NCBI GenBank assembly: GCA_905233895.1
Contig: CAJOFL010000036.1
Location: forward strand, 1 to 36,938
DNA from: an uncultured Bacteroidales bacterium
GTDB taxonomy: Bacteria; Bacteroidota; Bacteroidia; Bacteroidales; P3
DNA: 36,938 nt
Direction: 5' to 3'
The notes beneath the pieces are model-generated. The model was not told where the DNA came from. It ran no database searches and saw only the letters and a list, made by a program, of their open reading frames with translations. The translations under genes were made by a program, and so were the position numbers. This document shows, one piece after another, positions 15,938 to 23,847 of this stretch (its first letter is position 1; each line of letters starts with the position of its first letter).

Positions 15938-17279
15938 AATAACTGCGGCGGCGGATGAAGACTATGGAAAGGGCTACTTGAGCCAAGGCCATGAAACTCT
16001 GGGCCGTAAGCGAAGCCCACGCCGAGCCGACGGCACCCATCCGGGGGATAAGCAACAGATTGACCGCCACATTTATCACCAACGTGATACCGGCACAGAT
16101 ATTGAGCTGCCGCAGGCGGCCGGCGGCGGTGAGTAGCGTACCGAAAATATATGTAAGGCAAATCGGTATGATACCGAAGATTATCACCCTGAAGACAGGT
16201 ACATAGGGGGCAAAATGCTCATGGTAACGCCACTGCATCAGCGGTTCGGCGAAGAGGCATCCCAGCACCGCCACCCCCACTGCGAAAAGCATCATCGGCC
16301 AGAAGACCAGACGCACCACCTTCGGCAACTGAGCCTTTGAGTCCAAAAGTCTACGAGCCGAAGAGTCGTCAGAATCACTCGTTGGCTTGTTGACTTGCAG
16401 ACTTGTTGACTTACACAACTTCGAGAAGACTGGCAGCAAGGGCACACTTACGAGGTAGGCCACCATGGTGAGTGCGTCGAGCAGGCGGAAAGCGCCGGCG
16501 TAGACACCTGCATCGGCATCGCCGGCCAGACGGCGCAGCAGTATCGGGTCGATACGGTTGTACGAGGCCATAAGCAGCACCAACAGGGCAAACGGTGCGC
16601 TCTTGCGCAGGATGACGAGGAAGAAGCGCCAATCCCACCTCAGGCGGCGGAAACGCACCTTACGGGCGATGACGGCGAAAGCCAGCAGCGCCGTGAGGCC
16701 GTAGGCGGCCAGCTGGGCGTAGACAAACCAATAGATGTTGAACCTCTCGCGTAGCGGACTCCAAAGCAGGAAACCGCAGATGACAATCATCAGCAGGCGG
16801 TCGAGCACCGAGAAAAGGCTGTCCCACCGGAAGAGGAGCAGCCCCTCGAAGTTGCTGCGGAGATAGAGTATCAGCGAGTTGAGGAACTGGCAGAGTGTCA
16901 GAAGGACCAGCAGGCGGAACTCGTCGCTGCCGTAACCCATCAGCAGCCCTGCGGTGAAGGTCACCACCAGATAGAACGCCAGCAGGCAGATTTTGATACC
17001 GAGGATGCCGCTGAGGTGCTTGGTGATAAGCTGCGGATGCTGCGCTATGTTGCGGGTGTTGAAGTTGGTGATGCCTAGGTCAAGCAGTATGTTGAAGATA
17101 TAGCTGAAGCTGAACAGTGCGGCATAGAACCCGTAGACCTTGTCGCCTACGGCGTTCTGAACTTCGACCTCGATGCCGAGAATCCAGAACGGCTTGACCA
17201 GCAGGTTGGCCAGGAGCACCCAGAAGAGCCCCGAGACCAGCTTGCGCTGAATACCGCCCTGTCCGAAGTCAATCCTCAT
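15936..17279 (-). CDS. Wzx-type polysaccharide flippase (MATE/MOP superfamily)
   Basis: This 447-residue protein has about 12 hydrophobic segments and the pattern of the oligosaccharide flippase family (GLFWVLLANLLVKPFWILG; NTRNIAQHPQLITKHLSGIL; NRIDPILLRRLAGDADAGVY). Such proteins move lipid-linked glycans across the inner membrane. It overlaps the end of the lipoprotein gene by 11 nt and is last in the operon, which ends in a terminator. Odd: residues about 287-313 (KSTSLQVNKPTSDSD and on) are a polar, serine-rich insertion between VFSKL and LPKVVRLVFWPM, where relatives normally continue directly. This insertion is encoded by an 8-nt tandem tract (16340-16419). No glycosyltransferase neighbours are present. 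Confidence 0.88.
   Translation of the reverse strand: MRIDFGQGGIQRKLVSGLFWVLLANLLVKPFWILGIEVEVQNAVGDKVYGFYAALFSFSYIFNILLDLGITNFNTRNIAQHPQLITKHLSGILGIKICLLAFYLVVTFTAGLLMGYGSDEFRLLVLLTLCQFLNSLILYLRSNFEGLLLFRWDSLFSVLDRLLMIVICGFLLWSPLRERFNIYWFVYAQLAAYGLTALLAFAVIARKVRFRRLRWDWRFFLVILRKSAPFALLVLLMASYNRIDPILLRRLAGDADAGVYAGAFRLLDALTMVAYLVSVPLLPVFSKLCKSTSLQVNKPTSDSDDSSARRLLDSKAQLPKVVRLVFWPMMLFAVGVAVLGCLFAEPLMQWRYHEHFAPYVPVFRVIIFGIIPICLTYIFGTLLTAAGRLRQLNICAGITLVINVAVNLLLIPRMGAVGSAWASLTAQSFMALAQVALSIVFIRRRSY
16340..16419 (-). repeat. Degenerate octanucleotide tract inside the flippase gene
   Basis: Ten consecutive 8-nt units are visible; on the + strand the best conserved ones are TGTTGACT, TGCAGACT, TGTTGACT and, further left, AGTCCAAA, AGTCTACG. 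The tract encodes the polar insertion of the flippase and keeps the frame open through it. It is the only 8-nt tract seen; the others have period 7. Confidence 0.8.
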
Positions 17280-18894
17280 CGCTTTCAGCTTTACGCTTTA
17301 CGCTCTCAACCTTCCATTCCTCCTCCATCTCCCAACGTTCGCGGAGTTGGAGGGTCTTCTCGAACATAATCCACTCCTCGGGCTGGCGGCGCAGCGAAAA
17401 GTCGCCCACGGTCCAGCGGCCGTTCGAATCGGCGTCGACCACGGCCCGCAGGCGGTAGTCGCCGGCGGCGATATGGTCGTACCGCAGATAACCCGACTCC
17501 ACAATGGTGCGGACCTTCACTACGGTATCTTTCGCGTCGAGCAACTCAAGCACTAGCGGGCTTCCGGTAAGATTTTCAACTTTCAAGGTAAGTATGGCAA
17601 AATCTTTCGGCTTAAGTGAGAAGCGAAGACTATCGCTGGAGGTGCCATAGATGTCGGTGAACATGGCGGCAGGAATGAATATGGAGTAATCCTCGTCGGC
17701 TTTGACCGAAGCTAGAATCCTGGCGTGCAGGCCAGTACTGTCCACCTCGGCGCGGCAACGGCTGACCGAGCTGTCCTTGAGGTACATCACCTCAATCTCC
17801 ATGCTGTCGGCCACGGCCTTGATGGGATTGGTAAACGAAAGGTAGAGCTGGTCGTGCCAAGCCGACTGGCCGGTGCAGAGACTCTGCATCAACGGAGGCT
17901 TATGCTGCTGGCCAATCCCACGTTTCGGACGGCGGTAGCGGAGTTTGAGGGTATCCTGCAGACCTTCGTCGGAGAGGATGATAACAGTAGAGTCGCACTT
18001 GGGGTTGAGGCACCAGAGCGAGAGAGTGTCGCCCTTCGCATTCAGCCGTTGCTCCACAGCCTCGCCGCTGACGGCGGGATGCAGCATAGGCGCTGCGGTG
18101 ACGATGATGATACGGCCGGCCGACGGCATCTCACTCTTTACTACCCTCTGACGCCGTACTTCGGGCACCGAGAGACGCAGGGCGGCCATCTGGCTGCTGT
18201 CCACGCTGTCGCTAGCCGTGAACTCCTGTTCCAGCCAAGCCACCGGCTCGTCGGAGCCCACTTTCAGGTCGCGGTTCTTGTCCTCGAGGGCCACCAGACG
18301 GTAGTTCCCGGCGGGAATATAATGGAAGGCGAACCGGCCATCCTTGTCGGCCCGCGTGACACGGCTGGGCACCGTGTCGTCGCCACTGTAGGCCATCACT
18401 GTGACGGTCTCCTTCCAAGGCTTGCCGCCACGGGCATCCACCACCCTGCCGGCAAGCATAAGGCTGTCCATCACATTGCCGGTAGAGAAGACATATTCGA
18501 AACTGGGCAGCAGGTTGCCCTCGGTGAAATCGGCTATGGCATCCTTGAACTGGAAGAGGTAAGTGGTGCCGGGCTGGAGTGTGTCCTTAATCTTGACAAG
18601 CACCCCCTTGCCCTTGGTGGTGAACTCGGGCTTATGCGTCAGAGGCGGCGAGACTATCACGTTCTGCTCTGCATTCTTGAGCACCACATATTCGTCAAAC
18701 TGGATGTAGAACTGGCGCTCACCGAAGTTGCGGCTTTCGTTGGCCGGCGTGGTACCAAGGGAAACTGGCGGTTTCGTATCCTTCGGGCCACCCGAAGGAT
18801 AGCCCTGCCGGGCACAAGATGAAATAGCGCAAATAAAAAGTAAAACGTAAAAACTAAAAATTAGTTTAGCGATATTCCTGAGAATGGCATTCAT
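17269..18894 (-). CDS. Ig-like domain lipoprotein
   Basis: The 541-residue product has a lipoprotein signal (hydrophobic LIFSFYVLLFICA, then ISSC with Cys27 as the lipidation site). A bacterial Ig-like (Big_5/SbsA-type) domain follows: DTKPPVSLGTTPANESRNFG, FYIQFDEYVVLKNAEQNVIV, and TYLFQFKDAIADFTEGN. A carboxypeptidase-regulatory-like beta domain comes next (LMLAGRVVDARGG, FAFHYIPAGNYRLVALEDKN), and the C-terminal half repeats similar beta elements (YDHIAAGDYRLRAVVDADSN). Such lipoproteins are common in Bacteroidota and lack a known biochemical role; a structural role at the envelope is an inference. The signal peptide is encoded by T-rich 7-nt repeats, and the C-terminal tail by GTAAAGC-type repeats. 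It lies 36 nt after the DUF7935-like gene. Confidence 0.83.
   Translation of the reverse strand: MNAILRNIAKLIFSFYVLLFICAISSCARQGYPSGGPKDTKPPVSLGTTPANESRNFGERQFYIQFDEYVVLKNAEQNVIVSPPLTHKPEFTTKGKGVLVKIKDTLQPGTTYLFQFKDAIADFTEGNLLPSFEYVFSTGNVMDSLMLAGRVVDARGGKPWKETVTVMAYSGDDTVPSRVTRADKDGRFAFHYIPAGNYRLVALEDKNRDLKVGSDEPVAWLEQEFTASDSVDSSQMAALRLSVPEVRRQRVVKSEMPSAGRIIIVTAAPMLHPAVSGEAVEQRLNAKGDTLSLWCLNPKCDSTVIILSDEGLQDTLKLRYRRPKRGIGQQHKPPLMQSLCTGQSAWHDQLYLSFTNPIKAVADSMEIEVMYLKDSSVSRCRAEVDSTGLHARILASVKADEDYSIFIPAAMFTDIYGTSSDSLRFSLKPKDFAILTLKVENLTGSPLVLELLDAKDTVVKVRTIVESGYLRYDHIAAGDYRLRAVVDADSNGRWTVGDFSLRRQPEEWIMFEKTLQLRERWEMEEEWKVESVKRKAESDED
17281..17308 (-). repeat. Heptanucleotide tract at the lipoprotein-flippase junction
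   Basis: Four 7-nt units (GCTTTCA, then GCTTTAC twice, then a diverged GCTCTCA on the + strand) encode the charged C-terminal tail of the lipoprotein (VESVKRKAES). They lie immediately upstream of the flippase start codon at 17279, where a ribosome-binding site would be. Confidence 0.75.
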
Positions 18895-18930
18895 AACTTC
18901 TTTTTAGCTTTTAGTTTTTTACCTTTTAGT
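18833..18930 (-). repeat. Heptanucleotide tract forming an inverted repeat around the lipoprotein start
   Basis: Directly after the stop of the upstream gene come five A-rich 7-nt units (ACTAAAA, GGTAAAA, AACTAAA types; 18930-18896 on the minus strand). The first codons of the lipoprotein follow, then four T-rich units (TTTTTAG, TTTTTAC types; 18860-18833) within the signal peptide. AAAAACTAAAA (18919-18909) is perfectly complementary to TTTTAGTTTTT (18859-18849). The same 11-mer pair occurs around the porin start at 14025. Confidence 0.85.
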
Positions 18931-19473
18931 TTATCCGAACAGTTCGTGGATTTCGTTGCTCAGCGCCTCGAGGGCGTCGTCGCAGGGCGAATGCTGGGCC
19001 GCCGAGGCAAAGACGGTGGCGGCCAGGCGCGTGGGGTCGGTCTCGTCGGGTAGACTCACGGCTGCGGAATTCACAAGATTAATCATCTCGTCCTTGGCCT
19101 CGCGGATACGTGCCCAAAGAGCCGGCGTGAGGTATACCTGCTGCGAGAGGTTATGCTCCCACTCGTCGCGAATGTTCTTGGTCATCACCCCCTGCAGCAA
19201 CTTGAGGTCCATGCCAGGTTGCCAGCAACGCAGCACCAGACTGCCAGGGGCTATGCGCTCGAGGAAGAGAGCCATGCGCTCGTAGGCCTGTAGGCGTATC
19301 GGTGTCACGGCATGCAGCGTCTCGCGCCGCTCGTCCATCTTCATCTGCAGGAGCTGCTGCTTTTGCTGGTTGTCGAAATAACGTTTCACGAGCAGGTAGA
19401 CCACCCAGCCCGTAAGGGCAACGGCCGCAAGCACGGCCAGCATCAGGATAAGGATAAAAACTACTATTCTCAT
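18931..19473 (-). CDS. Membrane-anchored DUF7935-like protein
   Basis: The 180-residue product has one N-terminal membrane segment (about residues 3-26), then a helical cytoplasmic part: YFDNQQKQQLLQMKMDERRE, PIRLQAYERMALFLERIAP, and LTPALWARIREAKDEMINLV. The PIRLQAYERxxLFLERI stretch resembles a conserved Bacteroidota family of unknown function that I recall as DUF7935. The ATG at 19473 overlaps the sirtuin stop as ATGA, so it is coupled to that gene; upstream in-frame codons inside the sirtuin gene give no sensible N-terminus. No function can be assigned; its position between a sirtuin and envelope genes gives no clear hint. Confidence 0.75.
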   Translation of the reverse strand: MRIVVFILILMLAVLAAVALTGWVVYLLVKRYFDNQQKQQLLQMKMDERRETLHAVTPIRLQAYERMALFLERIAPGSLVLRCWQPGMDLKLLQGVMTKNIRDEWEHNLSQQVYLTPALWARIREAKDEMINLVNSAAVSLPDETDPTRLAATVFASAAQHSPCDDALEALSNEIHELFG

Positions 19474-20147
19474 TGCATAAGTTGATTTACAAGTTGTGTA
19501 ACTCCCTTGGTGGCCACCTCCTTGATGAACGTCACGGGGCGGCTGACTGGCACCTCCTTCGGGTCGACCACATAGCAAGGCACACCATGCTGCACGTAAT
19601 GAATCAATCCTGCGGCGGGATAGACGGCCATCGACGTTCCGACCACGATAAAGATATCGGCCTCCTCGCAGAGGGCAGCGGCAGGCTCAATATTGGGCAC
19701 AGCCTCGCCAAACCACACGATATGCGGACGCAACTGGGTACCGTCAGGGGCGAGGTCGCCAAGTTTGATATCCTTGTCTCCCACCTCGACAATGAGGTCG
19801 GGATTGCGGTCACTGCGGCCCTTGGTCAGCTCGCCGTGAAGGTGGAGGACATTGGTTGAGCCTGCACGTTCATGCAGGTCGTCGATATTCTGGGTGACAA
19901 TACGCACATCGTACTTCTCCTCCAGGCGTACCAACTGGCGATGGGCTTCGTTGGGCTGAGCCTTGAAGAGTTGGCGACGACGTTCATTGTAGAAATTGAG
20001 CACCAGTTCGGGATTGCGCTCATAGGCTTCGTGGGTAGCCACATCCTCAACGCGGTAGTGCTCCCAAAGGCCGTCGGAGTCGCGGAAAGTCGAGATACCG
20101 CTCTCCGCACTGATACCAGCCCCTGTCAATACAACTATCTTTTTCAT
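19470..20147 (-). CDS. cobB: Sir2-family NAD-dependent protein deacylase, class III-like, without zinc cysteines
   Basis: The 225-residue protein has the sirtuin motifs GAGISAESGISTFRDSDGLW (residues 9-28), TQNIDDLH (85-92), the catalytic His104 in HLHGE, and VVGTSMAVYPA. Tyr53 and Arg56 (YNER) match the YxxR pair that in class III sirtuins (SIRT5, CobB) recognises acidic acyl groups such as succinyl, so desuccinylase/demalonylase activity is plausible. The segment after His104 (KGRSDRNPDLIVEVGDKDIK) lacks the four zinc-binding cysteines of classical sirtuins. This is a real departure from the canonical form, although I recall zinc-lacking bacterial relatives. It is the first gene of an operon with a DUF7935-like protein, a lipoprotein and a flippase. 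Confidence 0.93.
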   Translation of the reverse strand: MKKIVVLTGAGISAESGISTFRDSDGLWEHYRVEDVATHEAYERNPELVLNFYNERRRQLFKAQPNEAHRQLVRLEEKYDVRIVTQNIDDLHERAGSTNVLHLHGELTKGRSDRNPDLIVEVGDKDIKLGDLAPDGTQLRPHIVWFGEAVPNIEPAAALCEEADIFIVVGTSMAVYPAAGLIHYVQHGVPCYVVDPKEVPVSRPVTFIKEVATKGVTQLVNQLMQ

Positions 20148-20198
20148 AACATTATCATTAACGGCACTATATGCAATATATTGTGCTACAGGAATTAA

Positions 20199-21773
20199 TT
20201 ATTTCAACGGAGTGAGGGTGGTACGGCGGTTCTTGGCGCGCCCCTCGGGGGTGTCGTTGGTGGCTACCGGACGGCTCTCGCCGTAACCGCGATAGGTCAG
20301 GCGGTCGGCCGCCACACCCCTCTTTATCAAGTAGTCATACACTGCCTTTGCTCGGCGTTCCGAGAGCACCTGATTGTCCTGATCAGTGCCCACGGCATCG
20401 GTATGTCCACCTACCTCAAGGCGCAGATTCGGGTGGCGGTTGAGGGCTTCCGCCAAGCGGTCGAGCTCGGCGAGCGAGGCCTCGTAGAGTTCGGCACTGG
20501 CGGTATGGAAGAAGATGTTCTTGAGTGTCACCGTGTCACCCAGAGTGAGGAGGTTCTCAGCCTGACGCACCGGATCAATGAACGTGATGCGCTCCGGACG
20601 CGAGGGGGCGGGCATAACGAAGCTGTAGAGGTCCTGCTGGCCGTAGCCGTCAGGCCGGTCACTGCTGAACAACGCCGTGCGGCCGTCGGGAGCCACGATG
20701 AGGTTGTTCTCGTCGCCGGGGGTGTTGATGGGATATCCCAGATTGACGGGCTTGCCCCAGGTGCTGTCACTCGTGCGCTTCACCATAAAGAGGTCGCTGC
20801 CGCCCATACCCAGATGACCGTTCGAGGCGAAATAGAGAGTCTTGTCGTCAAAATGGATATACGGGGCTGTCTCGTCGCCTTTGGTATTCACCGTCGGCCC
20901 CATATTCCGGGGTTCACTCCAACGGCCCTCTTCGAGGGTGCAGTACCAGATGTCAGTACCGCCGTAACCACCTTTGCGGTTGGAAGCGAAATAAAGGGTG
21001 TAGCCGTCGATAGAGAGAGATGGAAACGATTCCCAATAGACAGAGTTCACAGGTGCGCCAAGATTGCGGGGATTGCCCCAGCGGTCGCCTTGCCGCACAC
21101 TCATATACAAGTCGCATCCCGTAGGTTCGTTGTTACGGCCACAGCCAGTGAAGATGACGATGCGGCCGTCGTGCGAGATGGTCTGTGCCCCCTCGTTGCC
21201 GTGGCTATTGAGTGGTTCGGGCATCCGCTCGGCGGGGCCGAACACTAGCTCCATGGTGTCGTAGAGCGAGATATAGAAGTCCTCCTCCTGCGGCAGGCCG
21301 CGTTGGGTCATAGCATTGCGGGGCGAACGGCGGGTAAATACCAGAGTGCGGTAGTCGGCCGTCAGGGCTGGAAGGTATTCGTCATCGGCAGTGTTGATGT
21401 TAGGGCCAAGATTGATAGGGTGGTACGGCACAGGGTTCTCCACCGCATGCTGGCGCCACTCGGCGGTGCGTATGCCGTCGCGGGCCTCCTGCATCCAGCG
21501 GGAACTTGTGGGATTGAGATCAAGGCAATGCTGGTAGCAGTCGCGCGCCGTCGGATACTGCTGCAGCGCCATATGCTGGTTGCCCAGCAGCAGCCAGGCT
21601 TCAGCGTAGCTTGGGTCGATGTCGACTGCCTTGTGCAGCAGCTTGATAGCCTCTTCGTACTGCCCTACTATCGACTTCTCCACCGCCTGCTCGAACAGAG
21701 GCTCGCTCTTCTTCGTCTGCCCCACCGCCACCAGTGGCAACAGCAACAATAGGATTGCCAAATATTTTTTCAT
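20199..21773 (-). CDS. TPR-PD40-OmpA outer-membrane protein
   Basis: This 524-residue protein starts at 21773 with the signal peptide MKKYLAILLLLLPLVAVGQ; the longer frame upstream has no such feature. Order: TPR repeats (EEAIKLLHKAVDIDPSYAEA, and QYPTARDCYQHCLDLNPTS; residues 25-105), WD40-like PD40 beta-propeller repeats (YTLYFASNRKGGYGGTDIWY; KTLYFASNGHLGMGGSDLFM; TALFSSDRPDGYGQQDLYSF), and a C-terminal OmpA domain (GGHTDAVGTDQDN, LSERRAKAVYDYLIKRGV, YGESRPVATN). The OmpA domain binds peptidoglycan and so links outer membrane and cell wall. In Bacteroidota this architecture (PorE-like) is associated with gliding/T9SS machinery, which would suit the T9SS cargo here, but that link is an inference. 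A gap of 51 nt separates it from the downstream sirtuin operon. Confidence 0.9.
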   Translation of the reverse strand: MKKYLAILLLLLPLVAVGQTKKSEPLFEQAVEKSIVGQYEEAIKLLHKAVDIDPSYAEAWLLLGNQHMALQQYPTARDCYQHCLDLNPTSSRWMQEARDGIRTAEWRQHAVENPVPYHPINLGPNINTADDEYLPALTADYRTLVFTRRSPRNAMTQRGLPQEEDFYISLYDTMELVFGPAERMPEPLNSHGNEGAQTISHDGRIVIFTGCGRNNEPTGCDLYMSVRQGDRWGNPRNLGAPVNSVYWESFPSLSIDGYTLYFASNRKGGYGGTDIWYCTLEEGRWSEPRNMGPTVNTKGDETAPYIHFDDKTLYFASNGHLGMGGSDLFMVKRTSDSTWGKPVNLGYPINTPGDENNLIVAPDGRTALFSSDRPDGYGQQDLYSFVMPAPSRPERITFIDPVRQAENLLTLGDTVTLKNIFFHTASAELYEASLAELDRLAEALNRHPNLRLEVGGHTDAVGTDQDNQVLSERRAKAVYDYLIKRGVAADRLTYRGYGESRPVATNDTPEGRAKNRRTTLTPLK

Positions 21774-21960
21774 AACAAAATAATAACGAAACAATAATGT
21801 TTTTATTGTTCCGCATGCAAGTACGCAAAAAGTGCCTCTCACATGGTGTATTTTTTATCTTTTTCGACATACTTTTTATTAAAAATACGCAAAATATCTT
21901 TGAGTATAGTATTTCTATATAGCTAAATAACAAACTGTTATAAAATATTTTCTAATAAAA

Positions 21961-21992
21961 TTTGGTTTATATCATAAACTTGTTTATTTTTG
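21961..21992 (+). promoter_or_regulatory. Promoter with a palindrome in the spacer, upstream of the membrane protein/regulator pair
   Basis: TTTG (21961-21964), a 20-nt spacer and TATTTTTG (21985-21992) match the Bacteroidota consensus. The spacer contains the perfect inverted repeat GTTTAT-ATC-ATAAAC (21965-21979). A repressor bound there would block the promoter, and the winged-helix regulator two genes downstream is the obvious candidate. Confidence 0.72.
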
Positions 21993-22025
21993 CACCGTCA
22001 ATTTGAAACACAAAAAGTAACAACA

Positions 22026-22709
22026 ATGGAAGGAAATGCAAATCTCACTGCGGAACGCAGTCTTGAAATTATCACCGAACAAATAGAGCGTAGTAGGATT
22101 GTCGTAGCAAAGGACACAGGGCAATTGCTCTACCTGTCGGGTCTGGCAACAATGGGAACAGCCATCATAGTGGCTCTCGTCAACGGATTGTCAGCTTCGC
22201 CTATGGGACAACTTCTGTGGCTTGTCCTTCCCTTCATCATCTGGGGAATTAAGCGTATCCACGACAATAAGCAGGTACAGGCACCCGTTTCTCTTGTAGG
22301 CACACTTGTTTGCAAGACATGGTGGAGTTTCGGCTATATCGTCATCGGATTCTACCTCTTTGCGCTTATTTGGAATATCCTAGTGTTGAGATTATACGAC
22401 AACCTTACAACAGCAACCCAAGCAATGGTGGCAATCACTCCTGTCATCATTCTGCTGATGGGTATGGCAGTTGCCATTACGGGGCATATATTGAAAAGAC
22501 GTTGGCTGGTATTGTTCGGTATTCTCGGCGGCCTGCTTGTAGCCATTTGTGAGTATTCGGGAATAATCAGAGCAATAATTGTTTATTGTAGTGCATCAGT
22601 CAAAACAATAATCGTCTTTAACTTAATCACACCCTGTTTGTCAATATTTCTCTTCTCACTCATCGGCCTTGTTATTCCCGGCTGTATGCTAAAAAAGCAG
22701 AACCCATGA
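22026..22709 (+). CDS. Polytopic membrane protein paired with a winged-helix regulator
   Basis: The 227-residue protein has a cytoplasmic N-terminus (SLEIITEQIERSRIVVAKDT) and about six hydrophobic segments (residues 35-55, 60-75, 95-120, 135-155, 160-180 and 190-218). I start at 22026, 34 nt after the -7 box. No catalytic motif is visible. The arrangement of a roughly 200-residue membrane protein directly followed by a winged-helix regulator of about 98 residues recurs in this window at 35645-34726, and both membrane proteins begin with a short helical stretch before the first membrane segment. A signalling or stress-sensing pair is a reasonable inference, not shown. Its stop overlaps the regulator start (ATGA). 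Confidence 0.75.
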   Translation: MEGNANLTAERSLEIITEQIERSRIVVAKDTGQLLYLSGLATMGTAIIVALVNGLSASPMGQLLWLVLPFIIWGIKRIHDNKQVQAPVSLVGTLVCKTWWSFGYIVIGFYLFALIWNILVLRLYDNLTTATQAMVAITPVIILLMGMAVAITGHILKRRWLVLFGILGGLLVAICEYSGIIRAIIVYCSASVKTIIVFNLITPCLSIFLFSLIGLVIPGCMLKKQNP

Positions 22710-22999
22710 TGTTCCCTGCATTAGACCCATTACTGCACTCCGAGTTGCGGCTGGCAGTCATCTCATTGCTTATTAGTGTCGACGAAGCCGACTTCACCTA
22801 TATCAAAGAACTGACGGGAGCCACTTCGGGCAACCTCAGTGTGCAGATTGACAAACTCACCGCCGCAGGCTATATCACGGTGGAAAAAGGCTTCAAAGGC
22901 AAGATGCCACGCACCACCTGCCGTATTACTCCCTCGGGGATAGAGGCGTTCAGAGACTATGTCAAAGCATTGAAAAAATACATCTCAGCCAGGAAATAG
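22706..22999 (+). CDS. Winged-helix transcriptional regulator (MarR/ArsR-like, HTH_34 type)
   Basis: The 97-residue protein is a compact winged helix: LHSELRLAVISLLISVDEAD (helices 1-2), FTYIKELTGATSGNLSVQID (helix-turn-helix), LTAAGYITVEKGFKGKMPRT (wing), then a C-terminal helix (GIEAFRDYVKALKKYI). It belongs to the group of short regulators annotated as winged-helix DNA-binding domain (PF13601) that in Bacteroidota lie next to membrane proteins or creD. It is coupled to the upstream gene by ATGA and probably acts on the palindrome in its own promoter at 21965-21979. It is related in sequence and size to the regulator at 34726. Confidence 0.88.
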   Translation: MMFPALDPLLHSELRLAVISLLISVDEADFTYIKELTGATSGNLSVQIDKLTAAGYITVEKGFKGKMPRTTCRITPSGIEAFRDYVKALKKYISARK

Positions 23000-23009
23000 C
23001 CCATGATAA

Positions 23010-23840
23010 TTATTTCTTTAACCACTCCTCCATGGCGGGCAGGCTGTCGGGATTGATATGAGGGGTGTAGAAGTCGGTCTGGACCACTTCGTCGGCCTTT
23101 ATCCCTTGCGCGTTCTTGTCAATAAAATCTTTCACATCTTTCTCTTGAACATTCATCAGTCTCATGTTGACAGCGTTCTCCTGCCGAATGAATGCGACAC
23201 AATAGCGACATTGTGACATTTGGCCGTGAATTCTCGACAAGTATTTGCGAAACTGGGCGTCATGCATGAATTTGGATGCCAGGGTCCTGCCGGGGTATGC
23301 CTCAGGATTCATTCTAATACGGTTTTCGATTTCATCATTTTCGTCAGTAAAAAACTTCGCGTAGCGCTCTTCAATAAGATTGATGTGGGCGAAGCAGTGG
23401 CCCACATTTTCAATGAAAGAAAAGTTGCCTAGGTTTTTCCATGTCTCAATGGAATTGGAGAATATGCTTTCTGCCGACCTGTCATGCGACAGGGTATTGA
23501 AGGCCAACACCAAGCTAAGGTACTTGCCTATGGAATCGTATTGGGGGCTGTCTAACGAGTCGATTGGGATGTTGAGCAGATAGGTGGCCAAGGTGTCGTG
23601 CCAGGCCAAATCATCGGCGTTTTGTTCCAGGTCCTGAGCGAACTTCTCAATACTGCCCATCACCATCAGGGCGGTGAGCTGACGTTCCTCCTTTTGCTTT
23701 TTCAGTGCCAACCACTGGCTGGTGCCGAAAGTGAGGAGGATAGACATAGTGGTGCCGAGGAAGGTGAGCAAGAGCGTCTTCCAGAGTTTCCCTCCTTTGT
23801 CTATCTGCGGACTGTCGGGGATGTTGGGTAATTCTTCCAT
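23010..23840 (-). CDS. Membrane-anchored protein of unknown function, tandem paralog 2
   Basis: The 276-residue protein has a short acidic N-terminus (MEELPNIPDSPQIDKGGKLW) and one membrane segment, TLLLTFLGTTMSILLTFGTS (residues 21-40). A mostly helical extracytoplasmic domain follows, ending in NPDSLPAMEEWLKK. It is a clear paralog of the protein at 23924-24748: the first 40 residues are almost the same (IDKGGKxWKTLLLTFLGTTM), and MVMGSxEKFAQ, ATYLLNIPxDS and DSLPAxxEWxxK recur. The rest is strongly diverged. It resembles in layout other Bacteroidota proteins with one N-terminal helix and a helical domain, but I recognise no family. It converges with the regulator gene ending at 22999, only 10 nt away. 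Confidence 0.72.
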   Translation of the reverse strand: MEELPNIPDSPQIDKGGKLWKTLLLTFLGTTMSILLTFGTSQWLALKKQKEERQLTALMVMGSIEKFAQDLEQNADDLAWHDTLATYLLNIPIDSLDSPQYDSIGKYLSLVLAFNTLSHDRSAESIFSNSIETWKNLGNFSFIENVGHCFAHINLIEERYAKFFTDENDEIENRIRMNPEAYPGRTLASKFMHDAQFRKYLSRIHGQMSQCRYCVAFIRQENAVNMRLMNVQEKDVKDFIDKNAQGIKADEVVQTDFYTPHINPDSLPAMEEWLKK

Positions 23841-23847
23841 ATTGATG

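Noticed and set aside
20148..20198. Imperfect hairpin around GCACTATATGC and GCAATATATTGTGC between the OmpA-type gene and the sirtuin
   Set aside because: The stem has mismatches and no T run in the right position, so I do not call it a terminator.
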